Assembly (NCBI RefSeq): GCF_040744945.1
Contig: NZ_CP160453.1
Span: 186,001-250,000, forward strand
DNA from: Saccharothrix sp. HUAS TT1
GTDB taxonomy: Bacteria > Actinomycetota > Actinomycetes > Mycobacteriales > Pseudonocardiaceae
DNA length: 64,000 nt
Direction: 5' to 3'
This document shows positions 24,226 through 31,600 of this stretch, in pieces. A program made the position numbers and the translations under genes. The notes beneath the pieces are model-generated. The model worked only from the letters and a program-made list of their open reading frames with translations. It made no database searches and had not been told where the DNA came from. The first letter of the stretch is position 1. Each line of letters starts with the position of its first letter.

Positions 24226-24837
24226 TCAGACGGCGGCCAGCTCGCGCACCACGCGGTGCGCGTCCTCCAGCGAGGCGACCGCGAGCTCCCGGAACTGGGC
24301 CAGCTTCGGCGCGGTGTGGGCCATGGTCAGCTCGGCGTGCACGAACTCCACGTCCCGACCCAGGCCGATCGTGCTGAACACGGCCCTCAGGTACGGCTCC
24401 TGGAAGTCGAACGCGTGCCGTGGCGAGCCCGGCGCGTAGGAGCCGCCCCGCGCGGTGACGACGACGACCCGCTTGCCGGTCAGCACGCCCTCGCCGGTCT
24501 CCTGGTCGGCGAACAGCTCGGGCACCAGGACCCAGTCCAGCCACGCCTTGAGGCTCGATGGCACGCCGTAGTTGTACATCGGCGCGCCGATCAACACGGT
24601 GTCCGCCGACGTCAGCTCGGCGATCAACCGCTCCTCCAACGGGCGGTCGCCCGCCGCCTCGCGCGAGGCCAGCGACGCGGGGTCGACGTGCGGCAGCGGG
24701 TCGGCGGCCAGGTCGCGGTAGGTGTAGCCGCCGTCCTGGTGCGCGATCCGCCACGCCTCCGCGAAAGCCGCCGTGACCTGGCGCGACACCGAGCCCTCGA
24801 ACCGCAGGCTGGTGTCGATGTGCAGCAGGTTGACCAT
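24226..24837 (-). CDS. azoR: FMN-dependent NADH-azoreductase (AzoR-like)
   Basis: 203 residues with a flavodoxin-like fold: HIDTSLRFEGSVSRQV at the start binds the FMN phosphate, PMYNYGVPSSLKAWLDWV is the family's isoalloxazine loop, and VVVVTARGGSY follows. Such enzymes reduce azo compounds and quinones with NADH, protecting against thiol and electrophile stress. The ATG has GGGAGG upstream. It is divergent from a MarR-family gene, and a perfect 13-bp inverted repeat lies between them, so the pair is very likely co-regulated. Confidence 0.9.
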   Translation of the reverse strand: MVNLLHIDTSLRFEGSVSRQVTAAFAEAWRIAHQDGGYTYRDLAADPLPHVDPASLASREAAGDRPLEERLIAELTSADTVLIGAPMYNYGVPSSLKAWLDWVLVPELFADQETGEGVLTGKRVVVVTARGGSYAPGSPRHAFDFQEPYLRAVFSTIGLGRDVEFVHAELTMAHTAPKLAQFRELAVASLEDAHRVVRELAAV

Positions 24838-24855
24838 AGTTCCTCCCAAGAAGTT

Positions 24856-24895
24856 CTTGACTCGGAACATATGAGTAGATGCGTTCCGAGTCAAG
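24856..24895. promoter_or_regulatory. MarR operator between azoR and its regulator
   Basis: CTTGACTCGGAAC (24856-24868) is exactly complementary to 24883-24895, with a 14-base spacer. It sits in the only gap between the divergent genes and would overlap both promoters. Confidence 0.75.
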
Positions 24896-24941
24896 ATGTT
24901 CTCAAGCAAGAATGTCTCGACGCTCGCGTATGATCGGTGTC

Positions 24942-25409
24942 ATGGATCACCCCGTTGACCACGGCTGCGCCGGCCACGCGGGCCTCAACTGGATGGTTCA
25001 CCGCGTGGCGCAGAAGCTGGGCGCGGTCTCCCAGGAGGCGGCGGGCAGGCACGGCATCACCACCCGCGGCCAGATCGTGCTGACCGCGCTGGTCAGCGAC
25101 TTCCAGCCGACGCAGCTCGCGCTCGGCCACGCGCTCGGCCTGGACAAGACCACCCTGACCGCGGAGCTGGACCGGCTGGAGCGCGCGGGCCTGATCGTGC
25201 GCAAGCCGGACCCCAACGACCGGCGCGTGCGGGTGCCGGCGATCACCGAGCAGGGCCGGGTCGTGCAGGCCGAGGTGGCCAGGCTGCACGCCGAAGTGGA
25301 GCGCGAGTTCACCGCCGAGCTGACGCCGGACGAGGAGCACGCCCTGCGGACGCTGCTGGGGCGGCTGGTGGCCGTGGACCACGGGCCGGACAGCGGTTCC
25401 TGTCTCTGA
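24942..25409 (+). CDS. MarR-family transcriptional regulator
   Basis: 155 residues with the MarR winged-helix layout: N-terminal dimer helix (GLNWMVHRVAQKLGAVSQEAAGRHG), then GHALGLDKTTLTAELDRLERAGLIVRKPDPNDRRVRVPAITEQG, where DRR in the wing is the family signature. Start could be ATG 24942 or ATG 24930; neither has a strong ribosome site. It probably represses itself and azoR through the operator at 24856-24895. Cys at the N-terminus (DHGCAGH) and C-terminus (GSCL) could serve redox sensing; that is inference. Confidence 0.87.
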   Translation: MDHPVDHGCAGHAGLNWMVHRVAQKLGAVSQEAAGRHGITTRGQIVLTALVSDFQPTQLALGHALGLDKTTLTAELDRLERAGLIVRKPDPNDRRVRVPAITEQGRVVQAEVARLHAEVEREFTAELTPDEEHALRTLLGRLVAVDHGPDSGSCL

Positions 25410-25613
25410 ACGGATTATCACGATCCGTTGCCGGTCAGTCCTTTTCTAACCCATTCAGGTGACTCCAGCGGTGACTCCGTGCGACGCTGTCCGCAGCTCG
25501 GCACGGTCGCCCGACGGTTTCCCGTCATGGCGCCGACCCACGTGCGTCTCCTCTCCGCGAGCGCCCGGATTGGTCCGAGCACCCCGTGTCGAGACAGCTG
25601 GAGGTTGGGGGCC

Positions 25614-25817
25614 GTGAGTACAGGCAAGGAGTGGCAGATCTCCTGCCGCGACATCGCGTCGCGCCGCCGTGACATGACCGTCTTCGTCAGCCAGGGCCAC
25701 GTCGTCGTGACGGTGCCGCCGGGCGAGGCGGCCGTGCTGACGCCGTTGGAGGTCGGACGCCTGCGGGCGGCCCTGCGCGACGCGGTGGTGAACGCGTCCG
25801 GCACCCCCGAGAACTGA
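25614..25817 (+). CDS. small conserved hypothetical protein
   Basis: 67 residues from a GTG with GGAGG nine bases upstream. The sequence EWQISCRDIASRRRDMTVFV, then VVVTVPPGEAAVLTPLEVGRLRAALRDAV looks like a small alpha/beta protein of the kind widespread in Pseudonocardiaceae without assigned function. The ~200 bases before it show no other feature I can identify. Confidence 0.6.
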   Translation: MSTGKEWQISCRDIASRRRDMTVFVSQGHVVVTVPPGEAAVLTPLEVGRLRAALRDAVVNASGTPEN

Positions 25818-25848
25818 TCGCCGGCGTTCCGATTCGCCCGATTCTCTT

Positions 25849-25864
25849 CCTACTCACGGGTAGG
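25849..25864. promoter_or_regulatory. palindromic operator candidate before acyl-CoA synthetase operon
   Basis: CCTACTCACGGGTAGG has 5-base arms, followed by GTAGTG, 19 bases before the mini-ORF. The form fits TetR-family sites in front of fatty-acid genes. Confidence 0.5.
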
Positions 25865-25882
25865 TAGTGTCAGTATCGGGGT

Positions 25883-25987
25883 GTGAGCACCTACCTCGTC
25901 ACCGACGCGACACCCGTGCTGGGCGACCTCACCTCACCGATCGACGCGCACCGGGCGGTCGACGTCGTCCTGCGGGCGACCCGGTGA
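25883..25987 (+). CDS. 34-residue mini-ORF coupled to acyl-CoA synthetase gene
   Basis: GTG at 25883 reads VSTYLVTDATPVLGDLTSPI and ends VDVVLRATR; its stop overlaps the synthetase GTG (GTGA). Of 34 codons, 32 end in G or C. No known family is recognised. It may be a leader peptide, a remnant of a larger gene, or a small protein. Confidence 0.4.
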   Translation: MSTYLVTDATPVLGDLTSPIDAHRAVDVVLRATR

Positions 25988-27564
25988 AGCGCGTCGTGGG
26001 AGCGCTGCGGGCGTTGGCGACGCTGGTGCGCGCCGGCGTCGTGCGGCCGATGGCCCCCGGCAGGCTGCTCGGCGTGGTGGACGCCTACCTGCGGTGGGAC
26101 ATCACAGTGGCGTTCGGGTTCGCCACCGGCGCGGCCCGCCACCCCGACCGGCCGGCGATCGTCGACGACGCGGGCGCGCTCACCTACGCCCAGGTCGACG
26201 AGCGCAGCACCCGGCTCGCGCACGGCCTGCACGACCTGGGCGTGCGGGCGGGTTCGAAGGTCGCGGTGCTGTGCCGCAACCACCGCGGGTTCGTGGAGAC
26301 GGTGGCCGCGTGCGTGAAGCTCGGCGCGCACGCCGTGCTGCTGAACACGGGGTTGAGCGCGGGGCAGATCGCCGTCGTGCTGCGCGAGCAGGACGTGTCC
26401 GTGGTCGTCGCCGACACCGAGTTCCGCGACCTGCTGGTCAACGCGCCGCGCAAGGTCCGCCGGGTGATGGCGTGGGTGGACGGCGCCACCAAGAGCAGGA
26501 CGCTGGAGCAGCTGATCGCCGGCTCACCCGCCACGCCGCTGCCGAAGCGCCCGCCGCGCGGCCGGATGATCGTGCTGACCTCCGGCACCACGGGCGCCCC
26601 CAAGGGCGCGAAGCGCCCGGAACCCGCGAGCCTCACGCCCGCCGCCGCGCTGCTGTCCCGCATCCCGCTCAAGGCCGGTGACCGGTTCTCGGTGCCCGCG
26701 CCGCTGTTCCACACCTGGGGGCTGGCGGCGTTCCAGATCGGGCTGGTGCTCGGCGCGACGTTCGTGCTGCGGCGGAAGTTCGACCCGGCGCTGGTGCTGG
26801 CCGACGCGCGCGAGCACCGCAGTGACGCGATGTTCGTCGTCCCCGTGATGCTGCAACGCGTCCTGGAGCTGACCGGGCGCCCGCACCTGCCGAACCTGCG
26901 GGTGATCGCGTCCAGCGGCTCGGCGCTGCCGACACCGGTCGCCCGGCGCTGCCTGGAGGACTTCGGCCCGGTGCTCTACAACCTCTACGGCTCCACCGAG
27001 GTGTCGTGGGTGACCATCGCCCGGCCGGACGAGCTGGCCCGGCGCCCCGACACGGCGGGCAGGCCGCCGCACGGCACCCGGCTGGCGATCCTGGACGAGC
27101 ACGGGGAACCGGTGCCCGTCGGCGCGACCGGCCGGATCTTCGTCGCCAACGACATGCTGTTCGACGGCTACACCGACGGCGCGGGCAAGGAGGTCCGCGA
27201 CGGCCTCATGTCCACCGGCGACATCGGCCACCGCGACGGCGACGGCCTGCTGTTCGTCGCGGGCCGGGACGACGAGATGATCATCTCCGGCGGTGAGAAC
27301 GTGTACCCGCGCGAGGTCGAGGACCTGCTCGCGGGCCTGGCCGGGGTGCGCGAGGTGGCCGTGGTCGGCGTGCCGGACGAGCGGTTCGGCCAACGGCTCG
27401 CCGCGTACGTGGTGTGCGAGGAGCCGGGCGCGCTGGACGAGGACGCGGTGCGCGAGCACGTGCGCGGCAACCTGGCCAAGTTCTCCGTGCCGCGCGAGGT
27501 GGTCTTCCTCGACGCCCTCCCGCGCAACGAGACGGGAAAGGTGCTGAAGCGGGACCTGCGGTGA
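25984..27564 (+). CDS. AMP-dependent acyl-CoA synthetase (FadD-like)
   Basis: 526 residues of the adenylate-forming superfamily. Motifs in order: IVLTSGTTGAPKGAK (P-loop, ~195-209), YGSTEV near 338 (A5), STGDIGHRDGDGLLFVAGRDDEMIISGGENVYPREVE (A7-A8 region, ~402-438), and NETGKVLKRDLR at the end with the catalytic A10 Lys. It would activate a carboxylic acid, probably a fatty acid, to its CoA thioester. GTG start overlaps the mini-ORF stop. An amphipathic N-terminal stretch may associate with the membrane. The substrate chain length cannot be read from the sequence. Confidence 0.9.
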   Translation: MKRVVGALRALATLVRAGVVRPMAPGRLLGVVDAYLRWDITVAFGFATGAARHPDRPAIVDDAGALTYAQVDERSTRLAHGLHDLGVRAGSKVAVLCRNHRGFVETVAACVKLGAHAVLLNTGLSAGQIAVVLREQDVSVVVADTEFRDLLVNAPRKVRRVMAWVDGATKSRTLEQLIAGSPATPLPKRPPRGRMIVLTSGTTGAPKGAKRPEPASLTPAAALLSRIPLKAGDRFSVPAPLFHTWGLAAFQIGLVLGATFVLRRKFDPALVLADAREHRSDAMFVVPVMLQRVLELTGRPHLPNLRVIASSGSALPTPVARRCLEDFGPVLYNLYGSTEVSWVTIARPDELARRPDTAGRPPHGTRLAILDEHGEPVPVGATGRIFVANDMLFDGYTDGAGKEVRDGLMSTGDIGHRDGDGLLFVAGRDDEMIISGGENVYPREVEDLLAGLAGVREVAVVGVPDERFGQRLAAYVVCEEPGALDEDAVREHVRGNLAKFSVPREVVFLDALPRNETGKVLKRDLR

Positions 27565-27613
27565 GTACCGTCGGTTGGGCCCCGGCGAGCCGACCACAGG
27601 GAGCGAGCAGGCC

Positions 27614-28951
27614 ATGACCGTTCCGGTCCAGCGCGCGCCCGACCCGCGGGAGGCGGCGGCGGCCAACCTGCGCGAGGCGCGGATGGCGCTGGACGAGGGC
27701 CGTCCCGGCGACGCGCTGGAGTCCGCCGAGAAGGCGGTGGCCGCGTTCTCCTGGCTGGACGACGCGGAGGGCGTGGCGCACAGCGTGCTGGCGCAGTCGG
27801 TGGCGCTGGGCAAGCGCGGCCTGCTGCCCGGCGCGCTGGACACCATCGACCGGGTCCAGCGGATCGCGGCGGCCAACCGGCACGTCGGGCTGCAGGCGTG
27901 GTGCGGCTTCTCGCAGGCCGTGGTCGAGCTGCGGCTGGACTCGCGGGAGCGGTCGCTGCACTCGTTGGCGCGCGCCCTGGGACTGGCCGAGCTGACCAGG
28001 GACGTCGAGCTGATCGGCTCGATCCTGTACGAGCAGGCGAACGTGCTGCGCACGCAGTACCACGAGCACTGCATGGCGCGCACGGCCGCGAGCCGGTGCA
28101 GCCTCGACGGCGAGCCGTGCACGCGCAAGCTCAAGCGCGCCGAGGCGCTGTGCGCGCAGGCCAGGGACCGGTGGAAGCACCTCGACCAGCCGCTGCGGAT
28201 GGCCCGGCTGAACCTGCTGCTCACGCACGTGCGGCTGGACCTCGGCGACGTGGAGCGCGCGCTGCGCTCGTGCCAGCGGGCCGACCGGCTGCTGGGCGGG
28301 CTCGACCGGCCCGTGCTGCGGGCCGAGCTGCTGATGGCGCGGGCCCGGATCGACGGCGTGCGCGGGCGTTACGGCGACCAGGTGCGGCTGCTGTCCAAGG
28401 CGGCGGAGCTGGCGATGGGCGTGCTGGCGCGGGAGGTGGCGGTGCGGGCGCACGGCGCGCTGAGCCTGGCCCACGAGCGCGCCGGGAAGCTGGACGCGGC
28501 GCTGCACCACGCCCGGTTCCAGCTGGAGCAGTACCGGCTGTGGGAGCTGCAGGAGGGTCGCGACCTGCTGCGGATGCGCGAGCACGACCTGTCCGCGCGG
28601 CTGGTCGACCAGCTGGCCGACCACACGTTCGGGCCGCGCCGGGAGAGCGGGTTCACCCGCGCGTCGCGGCCGGACCCGCTGCGCAGCTCGGCCACCGCCG
28701 AGCGGGACAACCGGCGCATCGCGCGGGCGTTGCGGGCCGGGCTGACCAAGCGCGGCATCGAGGTGCTGCGCCGGATCGCGGCCGGCGGGAGCACCACGGC
28801 CATCGCGGCGGAGCTGGCGCTGTCGCCGAAGACCGTGCAGAACCACCTCCAGCGCATCTACCGGACGATCGGGGTGCGCGACCGGGCGGGCGCGGCGGTC
28901 TGGTGGGTCGACCTGGACGACGAGTCGCGGGCACGACCGGTGCTCGACTGA
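27614..28951 (+). CDS. LuxR-family regulator with N-terminal TPR domain
   Basis: 445 residues. The N-terminal ~340 residues are helical repeats (ALESAEKAVAAFSWLDD, LLPGALDTIDRVQRIAAANR, RSLHSLARALGLAELTRD) of tetratricopeptide type. The C-terminal ~65 residues are a LuxR helix-turn-helix: TKRGIEVLRRIAAGGSTTAI, then AELALSPKTVQNHLQRIYRTIGV. No ATPase domain is present, which distinguishes it from LAL/MalT regulators. The CSLDGEPC loop near 160 is unusual. GAGCGAGCAGG precedes the ATG. It lies 49 bases after the synthetase, so it may be in that operon. Confidence 0.83.
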   Translation: MTVPVQRAPDPREAAAANLREARMALDEGRPGDALESAEKAVAAFSWLDDAEGVAHSVLAQSVALGKRGLLPGALDTIDRVQRIAAANRHVGLQAWCGFSQAVVELRLDSRERSLHSLARALGLAELTRDVELIGSILYEQANVLRTQYHEHCMARTAASRCSLDGEPCTRKLKRAEALCAQARDRWKHLDQPLRMARLNLLLTHVRLDLGDVERALRSCQRADRLLGGLDRPVLRAELLMARARIDGVRGRYGDQVRLLSKAAELAMGVLAREVAVRAHGALSLAHERAGKLDAALHHARFQLEQYRLWELQEGRDLLRMREHDLSARLVDQLADHTFGPRRESGFTRASRPDPLRSSATAERDNRRIARALRAGLTKRGIEVLRRIAAGGSTTAIAAELALSPKTVQNHLQRIYRTIGVRDRAGAAVWWVDLDDESRARPVLD

Positions 28952-29176
28952 GTCACTTCAGGGTTTCCGGCTCGTTGTCGCAATGGTGGGATGTCCGCGA
29001 CGGACGAGTCGCCGACTTCGGGGGAATTGCCCAGTCGGCCGAGTCAGAAGTGGGTGATGACCGTGATGACCGCTCTGTGCCATGCTCCGCTTGAACGCTC
29101 CTGGGCGTTCTCCGGCGGATCACCGTTCGGCTTCCCCCTGCCGACGAAGCCGCTGCCTATTGAACGGAGTTTGACG

Positions 29177-29320
29177 ATGGTTGCGCACTCCCTGCAGAGA
29201 ATCGTGGCCGCGCTCGCCCTCTGCGCGGGCATCGCCGTGATCGGCGCACCGCTCGCGACCGCCGACGAGGCCACCGCCCACGGCGGGCCGTACATGCCGC
29301 CGTACTCCGCGCTCCGGTGA
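29177..29320 (+). CDS. small secreted peptide
   Basis: 47 residues; GGAG eight bases before the ATG. A signal peptide (LQRIVAALALCAGIAVIGAP) with probable cut after LATA leaves a mature peptide of about 18 residues, DEATAHGGPYMPPYSALR, rich in aromatic residues and Pro. I do not know a homologue. Size and shape recall the short secreted peptide at 56091-56264. It is monocistronic in appearance and the ~220 bases before it hold no other gene. Confidence 0.55.
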   Translation: MVAHSLQRIVAALALCAGIAVIGAPLATADEATAHGGPYMPPYSALR

Positions 29321-29370
29321 CACCGCCCGAGGCCGGGTTCGCGCGCGCGTGGGCTCGGCCTTGAGGCACA

Positions 29371-29871
29371 GTGGACGGCGTGAGCAGCGAAGCGTTGCGC
29401 CTGCGTGCGCCGCGGCACCAGGTGAGCCGCAAGTCGATCACCCTCTGGACCCTGCACGCGCTGATCGGCTGGGCGGTGCTGCTGGCGCCGCAACTGGTCG
29501 TGCTGGTCTTCTCCCGGTCACCGTGGCAGTTGGCCGCCGCGATCGCGACCGCCGTGCTCGGCGCCGCGCACACCCTGGTGATGCCGCGCTGGCGCTACCG
29601 GGTGCACCGCTGGGAGGCCACCCCGGACGCGGTGTACACGCTGGCCGGCTGGCTCAACCAGGAGTGGCGCATCGCGCCCGTCTCCCGCATCCAGACCGTG
29701 GACACCAAGCGCGGCCCGCTGCAACAGCTCCTCGGCCTGTCCACGGTGACCGTGACCACCGCCTCGGCGGCCGGGCCGGTGCTCATCGAGGGCCTCGACC
29801 ACGACGACGCGGTGCGGTTGGCCGACGAGCTGACCACCACCACCCAGGCCACGCCGGGTGATGCCACGTGA
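29371..29871 (+). CDS. PH-domain membrane protein (YdbS-like)
   Basis: 166 residues. Two membrane segments (about 25-45 and 50-70) are followed by a bacterial PH domain: RYRVHRWEATPDAVYTLAGWL, RIAPVSRIQTVDTKRGPLQQLLGLSTVTVTTAS. This is the DUF304/YdbS form, which normally pairs with a larger YdbT-like protein. The stop overlaps the next start (GTGA), supporting a complex. The start may be GTG 29371 or GTG 29380. Role in the membrane is not established for the family. Confidence 0.85.
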   Translation: MDGVSSEALRLRAPRHQVSRKSITLWTLHALIGWAVLLAPQLVVLVFSRSPWQLAAAIATAVLGAAHTLVMPRWRYRVHRWEATPDAVYTLAGWLNQEWRIAPVSRIQTVDTKRGPLQQLLGLSTVTVTTASAAGPVLIEGLDHDDAVRLADELTTTTQATPGDAT

Positions 29872-31358
29872 CCACCGAGCTGCCCGCCGCGCCGGAGTAC
29901 GCCGAGCCGGTGGTGGACTGGCACCGGCTGGACGTGCGGATGCTGGTCGTCCGACCGCTCAACGAGCTGCTGGGCCTGGTCCCGCTGTTCGTCGGCCTGA
30001 TCGTGCTGGGCAAGGGCGAGACGTGGCGCATCCTGGTCAGCGTCGGCGTGATCGCCGCGATCGTGCTGTTCGGCCTGCTGCGCTGGTTCACCACCCGCTA
30101 CCGGATCACCACCGAGCAGGTCGAGATGCACACCGGCCTGTTCGTGCGCAAGCGGCTGGCCGTGCCGCGCGACCGGATCCGGACCGTCGACCTGACCGCG
30201 AAGCTCGGCCACCGGCTGTTCGGGCTGTCCGCGATCCGGGTCGGCACCGGGCAGCGCGACCAGCCCGGCGAGGACGGCCTGACGCTGGACGCGGTGTCGT
30301 CGGCGGAGGCGGAGCGGCTGCGCGTGCTGCTGCTGACGATCGCGACGGCGGGGGCGCCGGCGGCCGACGCCGCGGAGGAGCGGCCGGGCGTCGTGCTGTC
30401 CGAGTGGGACAACCGGTGGCTGCGGTACGCGCCGCTGACGCTGTCCGGCCTGGTGGCGGCGGGCGCGCTGTTCGGCTTCGTGATGAACTTCGCGCGGGAG
30501 CTGGACATCGAGGTGTTCGAGCCGATGACCGAGGCCGCGCACTGGGTCGTGGAACAACCGCTCGGGCTGACCATCGCGCTGTTCACCGGTGTCGTGCTGG
30601 TCGTGGCCACGCTCGGCTCGGTGCTGGTGTACGTGGTGCAGTTCTGGGGCTACCGGCTGACCCGCGAGCCGGACGACACGGTCCGGGTGCGCCGCGGCCT
30701 GCTCACCACGCGCTCGGTTTCCGTTGCCGAGCAACGACTCCGCGGCGTCGAGCTGGTCGAGCCGCTGCTGCTGCGAGCCGGGCGCGGCGCGCACGCGAAG
30801 ACCGTGACGACGGGGTTGGGGCGCAAGGGCGAGAGCAACCTGCTGCTGCCGCCGGCCCCGGTCGCCGAGGCGCACCGGGTGTCCGCGGAGGTCCTGCGAC
30901 AGGACGAGGCGCCGACGTTGACCCCGTTGCGCCGGCACCCGGTGGCCGCGCTGCGACGGCGGATGGTGCGCGCCGTGGCGCCGCTGCTGGTCCTCGCGGC
31001 CGTCCTGGCGTGGCTCGCGCCGAGCTGGACGTGGCAGGTGGTGCTCGCGCTCGTGCCGTTCTCCGCCGCCCTGGGCTGGGACCGCTACCGCTCGCTCGGC
31101 CACGCGCTGACCGACCGCCACCTGCTCGCCCGAGCCGGTTCGGCGATCCGGGAAACCGTTGCGCTGCAACGCACCGGCATCATCGGCTGGCGCGTGTCCC
31201 GCTCGTTCTTCCAACGCCGGGCGGGCCTGGTGACGATCACCGCCACCACCGCGGCGGGCGATGGCGCCTACCACGTCGTCGACGTGGCCGAGGCCGACGG
31301 CCTGGCGCTGGCCGACGCGGCGGTGCCGGACCTGCTGCGGCCGTTCCTGGAGCGGTGA
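29868..31358 (+). CDS. PH-domain membrane protein (YdbT-like)
   Basis: 496 residues with three PH units each preceded by paired membrane segments: about 35-165 (YRITTEQVEMHTGLFVRKRLAV, RDRIRTVDLTAKLGHRLFGL), 185-345 (VRVRRGLLTTRSVSVAEQRL) and 365-480 (HALTDRHLLARAGSAIRETVAL). This tandem arrangement is the YdbT type. It is translationally coupled to the shorter PH protein and closed by a hairpin terminator at 31362-31400. Implicated in stress resistance in Bacillus; mechanism unknown. Confidence 0.85.
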   Translation: MTTELPAAPEYAEPVVDWHRLDVRMLVVRPLNELLGLVPLFVGLIVLGKGETWRILVSVGVIAAIVLFGLLRWFTTRYRITTEQVEMHTGLFVRKRLAVPRDRIRTVDLTAKLGHRLFGLSAIRVGTGQRDQPGEDGLTLDAVSSAEAERLRVLLLTIATAGAPAADAAEERPGVVLSEWDNRWLRYAPLTLSGLVAAGALFGFVMNFARELDIEVFEPMTEAAHWVVEQPLGLTIALFTGVVLVVATLGSVLVYVVQFWGYRLTREPDDTVRVRRGLLTTRSVSVAEQRLRGVELVEPLLLRAGRGAHAKTVTTGLGRKGESNLLLPPAPVAEAHRVSAEVLRQDEAPTLTPLRRHPVAALRRRMVRAVAPLLVLAAVLAWLAPSWTWQVVLALVPFSAALGWDRYRSLGHALTDRHLLARAGSAIRETVALQRTGIIGWRVSRSFFQRRAGLVTITATTAAGDGAYHVVDVAEADGLALADAAVPDLLRPFLER

Positions 31359-31361
31359 GGC

Positions 31362-31400
31362 GGGGTGTCCCGGCGCTTTCCCCCCTGACCGGGACACCCC
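31362..31400 (+). terminator. hairpin terminator after PH-protein operon
   Basis: GGGGTGTCCCGG (31362-31373) pairs perfectly with 31389-31400 over a 15-base loop, three bases after the stop codon. Confidence 0.75.
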
Positions 31401-31600
31401 TCTCAACGCACCGCGCACGCCCTTGGGAGACGACGTGGCGCTGTGCACGTGACCACGGTAGGTCGGCCGGGTGGAGGTTTCGCTGCATGCGTCAACCAGT
31501 TCACGAAACCCCTCTGAACTGCGGTTATAACGCTCTGAGGCTAAACGGTGACCGGTCGGGGGCAAATCCGGCGGCAACCCCGGTGACGTGCTGACACGAT

